Shown in pieces: positions 1 through 7,291 of a stretch of DNA of 30,518 bases. The notes under the pieces were generated by a model that was not told where the DNA came from, made no database searches, and saw only the letters and a list, made by a program, of their open reading frames with translations. The position numbers and the translations under genes were made by a program. This DNA is from JANXSS01 sp025356535 (GTDB lineage Bacteria > Pseudomonadota > Gammaproteobacteria > Burkholderiales > Burkholderiaceae_D), in the NCBI GenBank assembly GCA_043762325.1, contig JAYUMU010000048.1, positions 1-30,518 on the forward strand, read 5' to 3'. The stretch's first letter is position 1, and every line of letters begins with the position of its first letter.

Positions 1-2
1 CG

Positions 3-413
3 CGTTCCAATCTGTCGGCCTTTGCCAGTGGTTCACTGGTTAATCTTGAACGTTCCGTGGCGCTATCGACCCGACTTTCCGGCCATATGGTGCAAGGCCA
101 TGTTGATGGCAAAGCAGTGCTCGCCGATATTCAGCCCGACAACGATGCCTATAAATTGCTGATCAATCTTCCTGCTGATCTTGCGCGTTATTGCGTTGAA
201 AAGGGCTCCATCTGCCTGAACGGCATCAGCCTGACCATCAATTCGGTCGACAAGAGCCGACCAGACGGTTGCCAGATTGGCATCACCATCATTCCCCATA
301 CCTGGGACCATACCAACCTTGCCGCCATCAAGATTGGCGACGAAATCAATGTCGAAGTCGACGTCATCGCAAAATATGTGGAGAGCCTATGTCTGCCTTA
401 TCTGAAAGCCTGA
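3..413 (+). CDS. ribE: Riboflavin synthase, alpha subunit (5'-truncated by window edge)
   Basis: Riboflavin synthase dismutates two 6,7-dimethyl-8-ribityllumazine molecules into riboflavin and a pyrimidine, the last step of riboflavin synthesis in the cytosol. The reading frame is open from the first bases, so the start codon lies outside the window and 136 residues of an expected 200 or so are seen. The visible part carries the lumazine-binding repeat signature GHMVQGHVDG and then ICLNGISLTI, typical of the second barrel of the family, and it ends in a normal stop. The stop lies 25 bases inside the next gene, ribBX, and ribH follows, so this is the riboflavin operon. Any FMN riboswitch or promoter would lie upstream of the window. 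The GTG at 57 is internal and is not a start. Confidence 0.93.
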   Translation, partial: RSNLSAFASGSLVNLERSVALSTRLSGHMVQGHVDGKAVLADIQPDNDAYKLLINLPADLARYCVEKGSICLNGISLTINSVDKSRPDGCQIGITIIPHTWDHTNLAAIKIGDEINVEVDVIAKYVESLCLPYLKA

Positions 414-1495
414 ACCACCTGAAAAACGGTGGAATGATTGTTCTGATGGATGACGAAGATCGCGAAAACGAAGGCGATCTGGTCATGGCGGCGGAATTCG
501 TCACGGCCGAGGCGGTCAACTTCATGGCGCGTTTCGGCCGCGGCCTGATCTGCCTGACGCTGACCGAAGAACGCTGCGAGCAGCTGCAACTGTCGATGAT
601 GACAGCCAGGAACGGCACGTCTTACGGCACCAATTTCACGGTCTCGATCGAGGCAGCCGAAGGCGTCACCACCGGCATTTCGGCAGCGGACCGGGCCCGC
701 ACGGTGCAGGTGGCGGTGGCGCGCAATGCGAAGCCGAGCGACATCGTCCAGCCGGGCCATATCTTTCCGTTGAAAGCGCAGAAGGGCGGCGTGCTCATGC
801 GTGCCGGCCACACCGAAGCCGGATGCGACCTGGCGGAGCTGGCCGGGCTGACGCCGGCGGCCGTCATCTGCGAAATCATGAATGAAGACGGCACCATGGC
901 GCGTCTTCCGGACCTGATCGACTTCGGCCGCGAGCATGGCCTGAAGATCGGCACCATTGCCGACCTGATCCATTACCGCAGCCAGCATGAAAGCATCGTC
1001 GAACGGGTCGGCGAGCGGCCGATGCAGACCCTCCACGGCGCCTTCCATGCAATCGCCTATCGCGACAAGCCCAGCGGCAGCGCCCACCTGGCGCTGGTGC
1101 ACGGCACCCTGCGCCCGGACAGCGAAAGCCTGGTGCGGGTGCATCAGCCGGTGTCGATCCTCGATGTGCTGGAAACCCGCACGACGACCCATTCCTGGAA
1201 CATGGCTTCGGCAATGCAGGCGATCTGCGCCAGCCAATGCGGCGTGATCGTGCTGCTCAATTGCGAAGAATCGGCCGAGCAGATGTTTGCCCAGTTTGCT
1301 GCCCTGTCGGACCCGGCGGTGCGGCCGCAGCAGCGCGCAGCACGCATGGACCTGCGCACCTACGGGATTGGCGCCCAGATCCTCAAGGACCTTGGTGTGG
1401 GCAAGATGCGGCTGCTGGCCAACCCGCGCAAGATGCCATCGATGACCGGCTTCGACCTGGAAGTCACCGGTTACCTGGCATGCACGAACGAATGA
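389..1495 (+). CDS. ribB: 3,4-dihydroxy-2-butanone 4-phosphate synthase with degenerate GTP cyclohydrolase II-like domain (RibBX type)
   Basis: The N-terminal half (residues 1 to about 205) is a RibB domain, which converts ribulose 5-phosphate to dihydroxybutanone phosphate and formate. It has the acidic metal-binding loop DDEDRENEGDL at residues 21-31 and the PGHIFPL...RAGHTEA block at about 122-144. The C-terminal half aligns in position with GTP cyclohydrolase II but lacks the zinc-site signature normally written HSECLTGD...RCDCG. The equivalent stretch reads VRVHQPVSILDVLETR, with no cysteine cluster. This matches the RibBX variant known from Proteobacteria, in which the second domain no longer opens GTP, so a separate RibA is expected elsewhere in the genome. 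The start at 389 (ATG) gives 368 residues with the usual MS-x-L N-terminus; an upstream extension would run out of frame through ribE. ribE overlaps by 25 bases and ribH follows after 126 bases. Confidence 0.92.
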   Translation: MSALSESLNHLKNGGMIVLMDDEDRENEGDLVMAAEFVTAEAVNFMARFGRGLICLTLTEERCEQLQLSMMTARNGTSYGTNFTVSIEAAEGVTTGISAADRARTVQVAVARNAKPSDIVQPGHIFPLKAQKGGVLMRAGHTEAGCDLAELAGLTPAAVICEIMNEDGTMARLPDLIDFGREHGLKIGTIADLIHYRSQHESIVERVGERPMQTLHGAFHAIAYRDKPSGSAHLALVHGTLRPDSESLVRVHQPVSILDVLETRTTTHSWNMASAMQAICASQCGVIVLLNCEESAEQMFAQFAALSDPAVRPQQRAARMDLRTYGIGAQILKDLGVGKMRLLANPRKMPSMTGFDLEVTGYLACTNE

Positions 1496-1621
1496 ACTGC
1501 CCGCCTGCGGCGCGGCAAGCGCCATGCGAAACGCATTAACGACACGACACGAGACACGAACGCGACCGAAGAGCGCGACCCACGATTCAATCATGCGCGC
1601 GAGCGCAAAAAGGAAATGCAA

Positions 1622-2107
1622 ATGGCTATCGGAACGATCGAAACCAATCTGGCCGGCGCCGGACTGCGCATCGGCGTGGTGCAGGCCCGTTTCAATGAAG
1701 ATGTCTGTCACGGCCTGCTCTCGGCATGCCTGGCCGAACTGCTGCGCCTGGGCGTGGCCGACGAAGACGTGTTGCACGTGACGGTGCCGGGCGCCCTGGA
1801 AATCCCCCTGGCCCTGCAGAAGATGGCCGAGACCGAGCAGTTCGACGCCCTGATCGCAATCGGCGCCGTGGTGCGCGGCGAGACCTACCATTTCGAACTG
1901 GTGTCCAACGAGTCGGGCGCCGGCATCACCCGGGTCGGCCTGGATTTCGGCATACCGATCGCCAATGCCGTGCTGACGACCGAAAACGACGAGCAGGCCG
2001 AAGCACGCATGGCAATCAAGGGCACCGATGCCGCCCGTGTTGCCGTCGAAATGGCCAACCTGGCCATCGTCCTGGAAGAACTCGCCGACGCCCTCGACGA
2101 CGAATAG
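1622..2107 (+). CDS. ribH: 6,7-dimethyl-8-ribityllumazine synthase
   Basis: Lumazine synthase condenses 5-amino-6-ribitylamino-uracil with dihydroxybutanone phosphate to give the substrate of riboflavin synthase. It usually assembles as pentamers or 60-mer capsids in the cytosol. The 161-residue product has the family motifs ARFN near the N-terminus, VPGALEIPLAL in the middle, and IGAVVRGETYHFELVSNES, which includes the catalytic histidine region. Two in-frame ATGs exist, at 1616 and 1622. The AGGA at 1611-1614 stands 7 bases from the second and only 1 base from the first, so 1622 is chosen. It sits between ribBX and nusB in the same direction, the common rib-nusB arrangement of Proteobacteria. 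The 126-base gap before it shows no clear promoter or terminator. Confidence 0.95.
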   Translation: MAIGTIETNLAGAGLRIGVVQARFNEDVCHGLLSACLAELLRLGVADEDVLHVTVPGALEIPLALQKMAETEQFDALIAIGAVVRGETYHFELVSNESGAGITRVGLDFGIPIANAVLTTENDEQAEARMAIKGTDAARVAVEMANLAIVLEELADALDDE

Positions 2108-2175
2108 GCGCGTCGTTGCATGAACCTGACGCTACGATCCTCCGGCGCTGCACCGGACAACCCAGCCGCCCCATC

Positions 2176-2643
2176 ATGACCCAAAAATCACCGCACGCAA
2201 ATCCTTCCAAGAGCCGCACGCCGCGCCACCGCGCCCGCGAGTTCGCCTTGCAGGGCCTGTACCAATGGCTGCTCAACGGCGAAGACGCCGGCGCCATCGA
2301 AGCCCACATCCGCGAGGCGCACGGTTTCGACAAGGCCGATGCGGCGCATTTCGACGCGCTGCTGTACGGCACGATCAATCAGGTCGAGGTCCTGCGTGCC
2401 GGACTGTCGCCGCTGATCGACCGGCCGCTGGCGCAGGTCTCGCCGGTGGAGCACGTGGCGCTGCTGATTGGCGCCTACGAGCTGAAGAATCACCTGGAAA
2501 TCCCTTACCGGGTGGTGATCAACGAGGCCGTCGAGCTGACGAAATCCTTCGGCGGCATCGACGGCCACAAGTATGTCAATGGCGTGCTCGACAAGCTCGC
2601 CGCCAGCGTGCGCGGCGAAGAAGTCGCTGCCGGCCGCAAGTGA
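2176..2643 (+). CDS. nusB: Transcription antitermination factor NusB
   Basis: NusB binds boxA RNA together with NusE (S10) and promotes antitermination of rRNA operons. The 155-residue product fits the family length. It shows the basic N-terminal RHRAREFALQGLYQW segment (about residues 18-32), the conserved SPVEHVALLIGAYELK block and the C-terminal RVVINEAVELTKSFGG...YVNGVLDKLA helices that end the NusB fold. ATG 2176 is the first in-frame start that keeps a normal N-terminus; upstream in-frame sequence is a low-quality extension through ribH. No strong ribosome-binding site is visible. Its position directly after ribH is the widespread ribH-nusB linkage, so it probably shares their transcript. 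Confidence 0.95.
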   Translation: MTQKSPHANPSKSRTPRHRAREFALQGLYQWLLNGEDAGAIEAHIREAHGFDKADAAHFDALLYGTINQVEVLRAGLSPLIDRPLAQVSPVEHVALLIGAYELKNHLEIPYRVVINEAVELTKSFGGIDGHKYVNGVLDKLAASVRGEEVAAGRK

Positions 2644-2676
2644 AATGCAACAGCCTGTCTTGAGGGAAGGTGGCAA

Positions 2677-3870
2677 ATGGATCTGAACCGGCTCGCCGCG
2701 CGCGTCGACAACATCGCGCCGTTCCATGTGATGGAACTGTCGAAGATGGCCGCTGAACTCGAGCACCAGGGACGCGACATCATTCACATGGGTATCGGCC
2801 AGCCTGATTTCACGGCGGCCGCGCCGGTGATTGCCGCCGCAACGCAGGCAATGGCCGAGGGCCGGATGCAATACACCTCGGCGACCGGCCTGCCGGCGCT
2901 GCGGCGTGCGATTTCAGACCACTATGCCGAGGTCTTCGGACTCGATATTGCACCCGCACGCATCATCGTCACTGCCGGCGCGTCGGCGGCCTTGCTGCTG
3001 GCCTGCGCCGCGCTGGTGGAAAAAGGCGCCGAGGTCCTGATGCCTGACCCGTCGTATCCGTGCAACCGGCATTTCGTGGCTGCCTTCGAAGGCGTGGCGA
3101 CGATGATCGCGACCGGGCCGCAAGACCGCTTTCAACTGTCCGAGGCGATGGTGCGCAGCCACTGGCGCGATGCCACCCGGGGCGTGCTGCTGGCTTCGCC
3201 GTCGAACCCGACCGGCACCTCGATTGCGGCCGACGAACTGGTGCGCATCAACCAGGCGGTGCGCGAGCAGGGTGGTTTCACCATCGTCGATGAAATCTAC
3301 CAGGGCCTGAGCTACGATGCAGCGCCGTTTTCCGCGCTGTCGATCGATCCGGAGATCGTCGTCATCAACAGTTTTTCCAAGTACTTCAACATGACCGGCT
3401 GGCGGCTTGGCTGGCTGGTGGTGCCGCCGGCGCTGGTCGCACCCATCGAAAAACTGGCGCAGAACCTGTTCATCTGCGCCTCCAGCATCGCCCAGCATGC
3501 GGCACTGGCCTGTTTTACGCCCGAATCGATCGCGATATACGAGAGCCGCAAACTGGAATTCAAGCGCCGGCGCGATTACCTGGTGCCGGCCCTGCGCGAA
3601 CTCGGCTTCATCGTGCCGGTGGTGCCCGACGGCGCCTTCTATATATATGCCGACTGCAGCGCACTCGACGACGATGCCGACCGCCTGACGCTGGCCATGC
3701 TGCATGAAGCGGGCGTGGTGATGGTGCCCGGCCTGGATTTCGGGCCTTCCACGGCGCACCGGTATGTGCGGGTGTCGTATGCGACGTCGATGGAAAAGCT
3801 GCAGGAGGCGATGGCGCGGCTGAAAGTGTTTTTCGCGCAGCGCCGTGCGGTGCCGCCAACGGTCGGCTGA
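2677..3870 (+). CDS. Pyridoxal phosphate-dependent aminotransferase, class I/II
   Basis: This 397-residue protein is a fold-type I aminotransferase. The PLP lysine is K235 in the motif SFSKYFNMTGWRLGW, and the substrate-carboxylate arginine is expected in the C-terminal RYVRVSYATS segment. Other family marks are GIGQPDF near residue 35, ITVTAG-type glycine turn (VTAGASAALLL), SPSNPTG and IVDEIYQGL with its conserved aspartate and tyrosine. The start ATG 2677 has a purine-rich AGGGAAGG Shine-Dalgarno 7-13 bases upstream. The amino-acid substrate cannot be read from the sequence; aspartate-like or alanine/valine-type activity are both plausible. It follows nusB by 33 bases in the same direction. 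It is the last plus-strand gene before a converging minus-strand gene. Confidence 0.93.
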   Translation: MDLNRLAARVDNIAPFHVMELSKMAAELEHQGRDIIHMGIGQPDFTAAAPVIAAATQAMAEGRMQYTSATGLPALRRAISDHYAEVFGLDIAPARIIVTAGASAALLLACAALVEKGAEVLMPDPSYPCNRHFVAAFEGVATMIATGPQDRFQLSEAMVRSHWRDATRGVLLASPSNPTGTSIAADELVRINQAVREQGGFTIVDEIYQGLSYDAAPFSALSIDPEIVVINSFSKYFNMTGWRLGWLVVPPALVAPIEKLAQNLFICASSIAQHAALACFTPESIAIYESRKLEFKRRRDYLVPALRELGFIVPVVPDGAFYIYADCSALDDDADRLTLAMLHEAGVVMVPGLDFGPSTAHRYVRVSYATSMEKLQEAMARLKVFFAQRRAVPPTVG

Positions 3871-3877
3871 GATCGTG

Positions 3878-3899
3878 AAAACGGCGCCCGAAAGCGCCG
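3878..3899 (-). terminator. Rho-independent terminator of the minus-strand lytic transglycosylase gene
   Basis: CGGCGC (3882-3887) and GCGCCG (3894-3899) form a perfect 6-bp stem with a 6-base loop. Read on the minus strand the stem is followed by TTTT (3878-3881), and it lies 30 bases after the stop of the minus-strand gene. On the plus strand the stem is not followed by a T-run, so it would end plus-strand transcripts poorly. Confidence 0.7.
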
Positions 3900-3928
3900 C
3901 ATCGTTGTCTGCCTGATCGAGACCTGAC

Positions 3929-4921
3929 TTACAGGGAAGCGACCTTGCCGTTTGCATCGGCCGTGGTTTCGGCCGGTGCGGCAGCCGGCTCGGCCGCTGC
4001 TGCCGGTGACGACGGCGTGACGTTGGCGTGCTCCGCCGGCTTTGCCTTTGCGACATAGGAAGGGGTCGTCAACGGCACGCTCTTGCCGACGGCAACATCC
4101 TTCAGCCGACGATACTCGGCCAGCACCTTCGAGCCATAACCGAGGTCCGTATCGAAGGCCGCAGCGCCGACATACAGCTTCAGGCCGGCTTCGACCGAAC
4201 CGCCGCGGGTGACGTAATCCTTCAGGATGAGCGAGCCGACCTTGATGTTTGCCACCGGGTTGAGCGCTGCCTTGACGCCGCCAAGCTGCTGGAATTTTTC
4301 ATGATGGAGCTTTGACATCACCTGCATCAGGCCCTGCGCGCCGACCGGACTTTCGGCAAACGGATTGAAGCCGGATTCGATTGCCATGACTGACAGGATC
4401 AACAACGGGTCGAGCTTGATTTCCTTGGCCGTGCCATAGGCTGCGGCAACGAGCATGTCGGTTGCGTCGCCGGCGACCCGGTATTTCTTGGCCAGCCAGT
4501 TCGTAACCAGCAGCTGCTGGCGCTGGGTTGCTGCCGGCAGCGCATCCTTGCGGGTCATGTCGACGAAGGCAGGGGTGCCGGCCGACGGCTTGATCAGCCC
4601 GAGGCGCCGGCCTTCGATGATGTCGTAGGTGTCCCGCGCCGGTGCGCCGGCGAAGTCAGCCAGCCCGAATACGGTCGATGCCGGTTCCTGGGCGTTGGCA
4701 ACGGTGAATGGGGAAAGCGCCTTCAGGTGGTCGGTCACGTCGGGACGCACGAACATGAGTCCGATGGCGCCGATGGCTGTCACGCCAAGGATCATGAAAG
4801 TGTGATGAACGATCGTCTTGCAACCGTTGACGGTGTCTTTTGCAAATACGGCCAATGCGGTGGAACTGTTCTGGGTGGCGCCGGCGAAGTCACGCGACGC
4901 CCGGCTGATTCGATTTAACAT
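3929..4921 (-). CDS. Membrane-anchored SLT-domain lytic transglycosylase
   Basis: The 330-residue product has a short N-terminal cytoplasmic stretch, one hydrophobic segment at about residues 42-58 (a likely signal anchor), a linker, and an SLT goose-lysozyme-like domain. The domain carries the catalytic glutamate E182 in AIESGFNP, followed by GAQGLMQVM and a conserved NIKVGSLILK block, the order seen in MltC/Slt-type enzymes. Such enzymes cleave the MurNAc-GlcNAc bond in the periplasm with 1,6-anhydro ring formation. The last 40 or so residues are low-complexity Ala/Pro/Glu. The start at 4921 is preferred because GGAG lies 6 bases upstream on the minus strand; a longer frame to 5026 lacks such a site and gives an atypical Cys-rich extension. 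A terminator follows. The gene is divergent from ubiD. Exact subfamily is not assigned. Confidence 0.88.
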   Translation of the reverse strand: MLNRISRASRDFAGATQNSSTALAVFAKDTVNGCKTIVHHTFMILGVTAIGAIGLMFVRPDVTDHLKALSPFTVANAQEPASTVFGLADFAGAPARDTYDIIEGRRLGLIKPSAGTPAFVDMTRKDALPAATQRQQLLVTNWLAKKYRVAGDATDMLVAAAYGTAKEIKLDPLLILSVMAIESGFNPFAESPVGAQGLMQVMSKLHHEKFQQLGGVKAALNPVANIKVGSLILKDYVTRGGSVEAGLKLYVGAAAFDTDLGYGSKVLAEYRRLKDVAVGKSVPLTTPSYVAKAKPAEHANVTPSSPAAAAEPAAAPAETTADANGKVASL

Positions 4922-5407
4922 GCAAACTCCTGATGTGCTGCGGCATTGGCAAGGACCCACCGGACGGCAGGGTAGAACCTTGACATGCCATGAAGCAAAA
5001 ACATCGATGACCGTTGCAGCTAACAAAATGCGTGGCCATCATCGGAATTGCCTGTCGGGTCCGGCCGCAACATGTGCGCGGAACCGGTGACAGGCAACGC
5101 TGTTCGGGGACAAGGCTGACGCCTTTTGAAAACAATCCTTAAAATGTCGTTTGGGACCCCGGTCCCGTGTAACTGTCTGTTCCTGATGTGAGCAACTGCG
5201 TGCCGCCTTGGCTCCGGTGGCGGCACCCTGCATCAAGTTCTGCGGATTGTAGGAGGCGGTTTATATCAAGTCAATACTATAAAAGCAAAAAGTCATTACT
5301 TTTAAGTATGATGTTTTATGCCGCACTGCAGCAAAACTTAATAAAATCAACTACTTGAACGGATTATTTAAATTGCAAGCTACGAAGACGGCAACCATTA
5401 AAAAACC
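4922..5407. promoter_or_regulatory. Divergent intergenic region between the lytic transglycosylase gene and ubiD
   Basis: This 486-base stretch has no credible gene. Its left two thirds are GC-rich and contain two inverted repeats: TGCCTGTC (5049-5056) with GACAGGCA (5089-5096), and GGGACC (5153-5158) with GGTCCC (5161-5166). From about 5260 to 5405 it is strongly AT-rich compared with the surrounding genes. TATGAT (5307-5312) is a near-consensus -10 in the ubiD direction, but no matching -35 is seen. Promoters for both flanking genes must lie here; exact positions cannot be fixed by eye. Confidence 0.45.
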
Positions 5408-6892
5408 ATGAAATACAGAGATTTGCGGGATTTTATTTCCCAGTTACAACTAATCGGCGAATTAAAGCGTGTTTCGGTGCCGGTTTCGCCGTTTCTGGAG
5501 ATGACCGAGATCTGCGATCGCACGCTGCGCGCCGGTGGGCCTGCAATTTTGTTCGACAAACCGGTCGGCCATACGATCCCGGTTCTCGGTAACTTGTTTG
5601 GCACAGCGCAAAGAGTCGCACTCGGCATGGGCGCGCAGGACGTCAGCGAATTGCGCAAGATCGGCCATGTGCTGGCCATGCTGAAGGAACCCGAGCCGCC
5701 CAAGGGCGTCAAGGATCTGCTGGGGCTCGGCAGCCTGGTGAAGTCGCTCTGGGACATGGCGCCGAAGGAGTTGCGTGCAGCACCCTGCCAGGAAATCGTC
5801 TGGGAGGGCAAGGATGTCGACCTGGCGCGGTTGCCGATACAGCATTGCTGGCCGGGCGACGTGGCGCCGCTGATCACCTGGGGCCTGGTCATCACCAAGG
5901 GGCCGCACAAGAAGCGCCAGAACCTGGGCATCTACCGCCAGCAGGTGCTTGGGCCGAACAAGGTGATCATGCGCTGGCTGGCCCAGCGCGGCGGCGCCCT
6001 GGATTTTCGCGAGCATGCCCTGGCGCATCCGGGCAAGCCGTATCCGATTGCGGTGGCGCTCGGCGCCGACCCCGCCACGATCCTGGGTGCGGTCACGCCG
6101 GTGCCCGACAGCCTGTCCGAATACCAGTTCGCCGGCCTGCTGCGCGGCAGTCGCACCGAACTGGTCAAGGCCATCGGCAGCGAACTGCGGGTGCCGGCAT
6201 CTGCCGAGATCGTCCTGGAGGGGCACATCTATCCGGATGAAAACGATCCGCGCGGCTTCGAGCATGCGCTCGAAGGCCCTTTCGGCGACCACACCGGCTA
6301 TTACAACGAGCAGGACCGTTTTCCGGTCTTCACCATCGACCGCATCACCATGCGGCGCGACCCGATCTATCACTCGACCTACACCGGCAAGCCGCCCGAC
6401 GAGCCGGCCATCCTTGGCGTTGCCCTGAACGAAGTCTTCATTCCGCTGCTGCAGAAACAGTTCACCGAGATCCTCGACTTCTACCTGCCGCCCGAGGGCT
6501 GCAGCTACCGCATGGCGGTGGTGCAGATGAAGAAGGCTTATCCGGGCCATGCCAAGCGCGTCATGTTCGGCGTCTGGAGTTTCTTGCGCCAGTTCATGTA
6601 TACCAAGTTCATCATCGTGGTCGACGAGGATGTGAACATCCGCGACTGGAAGGAAGTCATCTGGGCCATCACGACCCGGGTCGATCCGAGCCGCGACACC
6701 ATGCTGGTCGACCAGACGCCGATCGACTACCTGGATTTTGCCTCGCCGGTCAGCGGCCTGGGCAGCAAGATGGGCATCGATGCGACCAACAAGTGGCCCG
6801 GTGAAACCAGTCGCGAATGGGGGCGCACCATTGCCATGACGCCGGCAGTCAAGTCGCACGTCGATACAATCTGGCAAAGCCTGGGAATTTGA
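5408..6892 (+). CDS. ubiD: 4-hydroxy-3-polyprenylbenzoate decarboxylase UbiD
   Basis: UbiD removes the carboxyl group of 3-polyprenyl-4-hydroxybenzoate in ubiquinone synthesis, using prenylated FMN made by UbiX. The 494-residue product matches the family length of about 490. It contains NLGIYRQQVLG (N172 and R177, the metal/prFMN and catalytic region), EGHIYPDE (E271) and EGPFGDHTGYY (E289), consistent with the Arg-Glu-Glu catalytic set of the family, and a C-terminal DATNKWPGE segment. ATG 5408 begins MKYRDLRDFI, the normal UbiD N-terminus; no strong Shine-Dalgarno is seen in the AT-rich leader. The gene stands alone, followed by the SRP RNA gene. No ubiX is in the window. Confidence 0.96.
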   Translation: MKYRDLRDFISQLQLIGELKRVSVPVSPFLEMTEICDRTLRAGGPAILFDKPVGHTIPVLGNLFGTAQRVALGMGAQDVSELRKIGHVLAMLKEPEPPKGVKDLLGLGSLVKSLWDMAPKELRAAPCQEIVWEGKDVDLARLPIQHCWPGDVAPLITWGLVITKGPHKKRQNLGIYRQQVLGPNKVIMRWLAQRGGALDFREHALAHPGKPYPIAVALGADPATILGAVTPVPDSLSEYQFAGLLRGSRTELVKAIGSELRVPASAEIVLEGHIYPDENDPRGFEHALEGPFGDHTGYYNEQDRFPVFTIDRITMRRDPIYHSTYTGKPPDEPAILGVALNEVFIPLLQKQFTEILDFYLPPEGCSYRMAVVQMKKAYPGHAKRVMFGVWSFLRQFMYTKFIIVVDEDVNIRDWKEVIWAITTRVDPSRDTMLVDQTPIDYLDFASPVSGLGSKMGIDATNKWPGETSREWGRTIAMTPAVKSHVDTIWQSLGI

Positions 6893-6932
6893 CGGCACCG
6901 CCAAGATTGTCGTGCGGCAGATGCGGCTTTGC

Positions 6933-6941
6933 TGGTAAAAT
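6933..6941 (+). promoter_or_regulatory. Extended -10 promoter of ffs
   Basis: TGGTAAAAT is an extended -10 element (TGn plus TAAAAT). It predicts a transcription start at about 6948, which is exactly where the terminal stem of the SRP RNA begins. No good -35 lies 17 bases upstream, as expected when the TGn extension is used. Confidence 0.6.
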
Positions 6942-6947
6942 CGGACC

Positions 6948-7046
6948 CGGCGGGCCCCTGCGCATTGTGGCACGGCCAACCTGGTCAGGTCGGGAACGAA
7001 GCAGCCACAGTCGTTTACCATGAGTGCCGCAGACAAGGCTCGCCTT
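6948..7046 (+). ncRNA. ffs: Signal recognition particle 4.5S RNA (small bacterial type)
   Basis: The universal SRP core lies at 6983-7006: GGTCAGGTCG, then the GGAA tetraloop at 6993-6996, then CGAAGCAGCC, including the asymmetric internal loop that binds Ffh. The outer stem pairs GGCGGGCC (6949-6956) with GGCTCGCC (7037-7044), allowing one G-U pair. CTGCG pairs with CGCAG, and GGCAC with GTGCC, further in. The T-rich TTCTTGTTTTT directly after the stem can serve as the terminator. The length of about 98 bases fits the short form used by most Gram-negative bacteria. The tetraloop is closed by G-C where the E. coli RNA has C-G, a covariant swap. In the cell it pairs with Ffh to target inner-membrane proteins. 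Confidence 0.93.
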
Positions 7047-7291
7047 CTTGTTTTTCCCCCGTATTTTTCCTTCGTATCTTCCTCTATCGCTTGCATGACT
7101 GAGGCGTGATTTTCCGGTTTAACCCGGGATGCCGTCATGACTTGCTCGATTCCGTTTTAAAAAAGTGCATTCTCCGTGCATTTTCGCAATGCTGTGCGAT
7201 CACCGGCTGCCAAGCTGGCGGACATCAAGATCGGCCGTCATGAACATGATCGGTGCGGCGACGATCGACGCTGCGACAGCCAGGAACTTCC

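Noticed and set aside
398..1891. Minus-strand open frame opposite ribBX and ribH
   Set aside because: Same kind of shadow; the plus-strand products are clear family members.
7071..7095. TTCGT-N15-TTGCA resembling a PIP/hrp box upstream of the unknown gene
   Set aside because: The second half differs at two positions from the expected TTCGB, it overlaps the tail of the ffs terminator region, and no secretion genes are present; chance is more likely.
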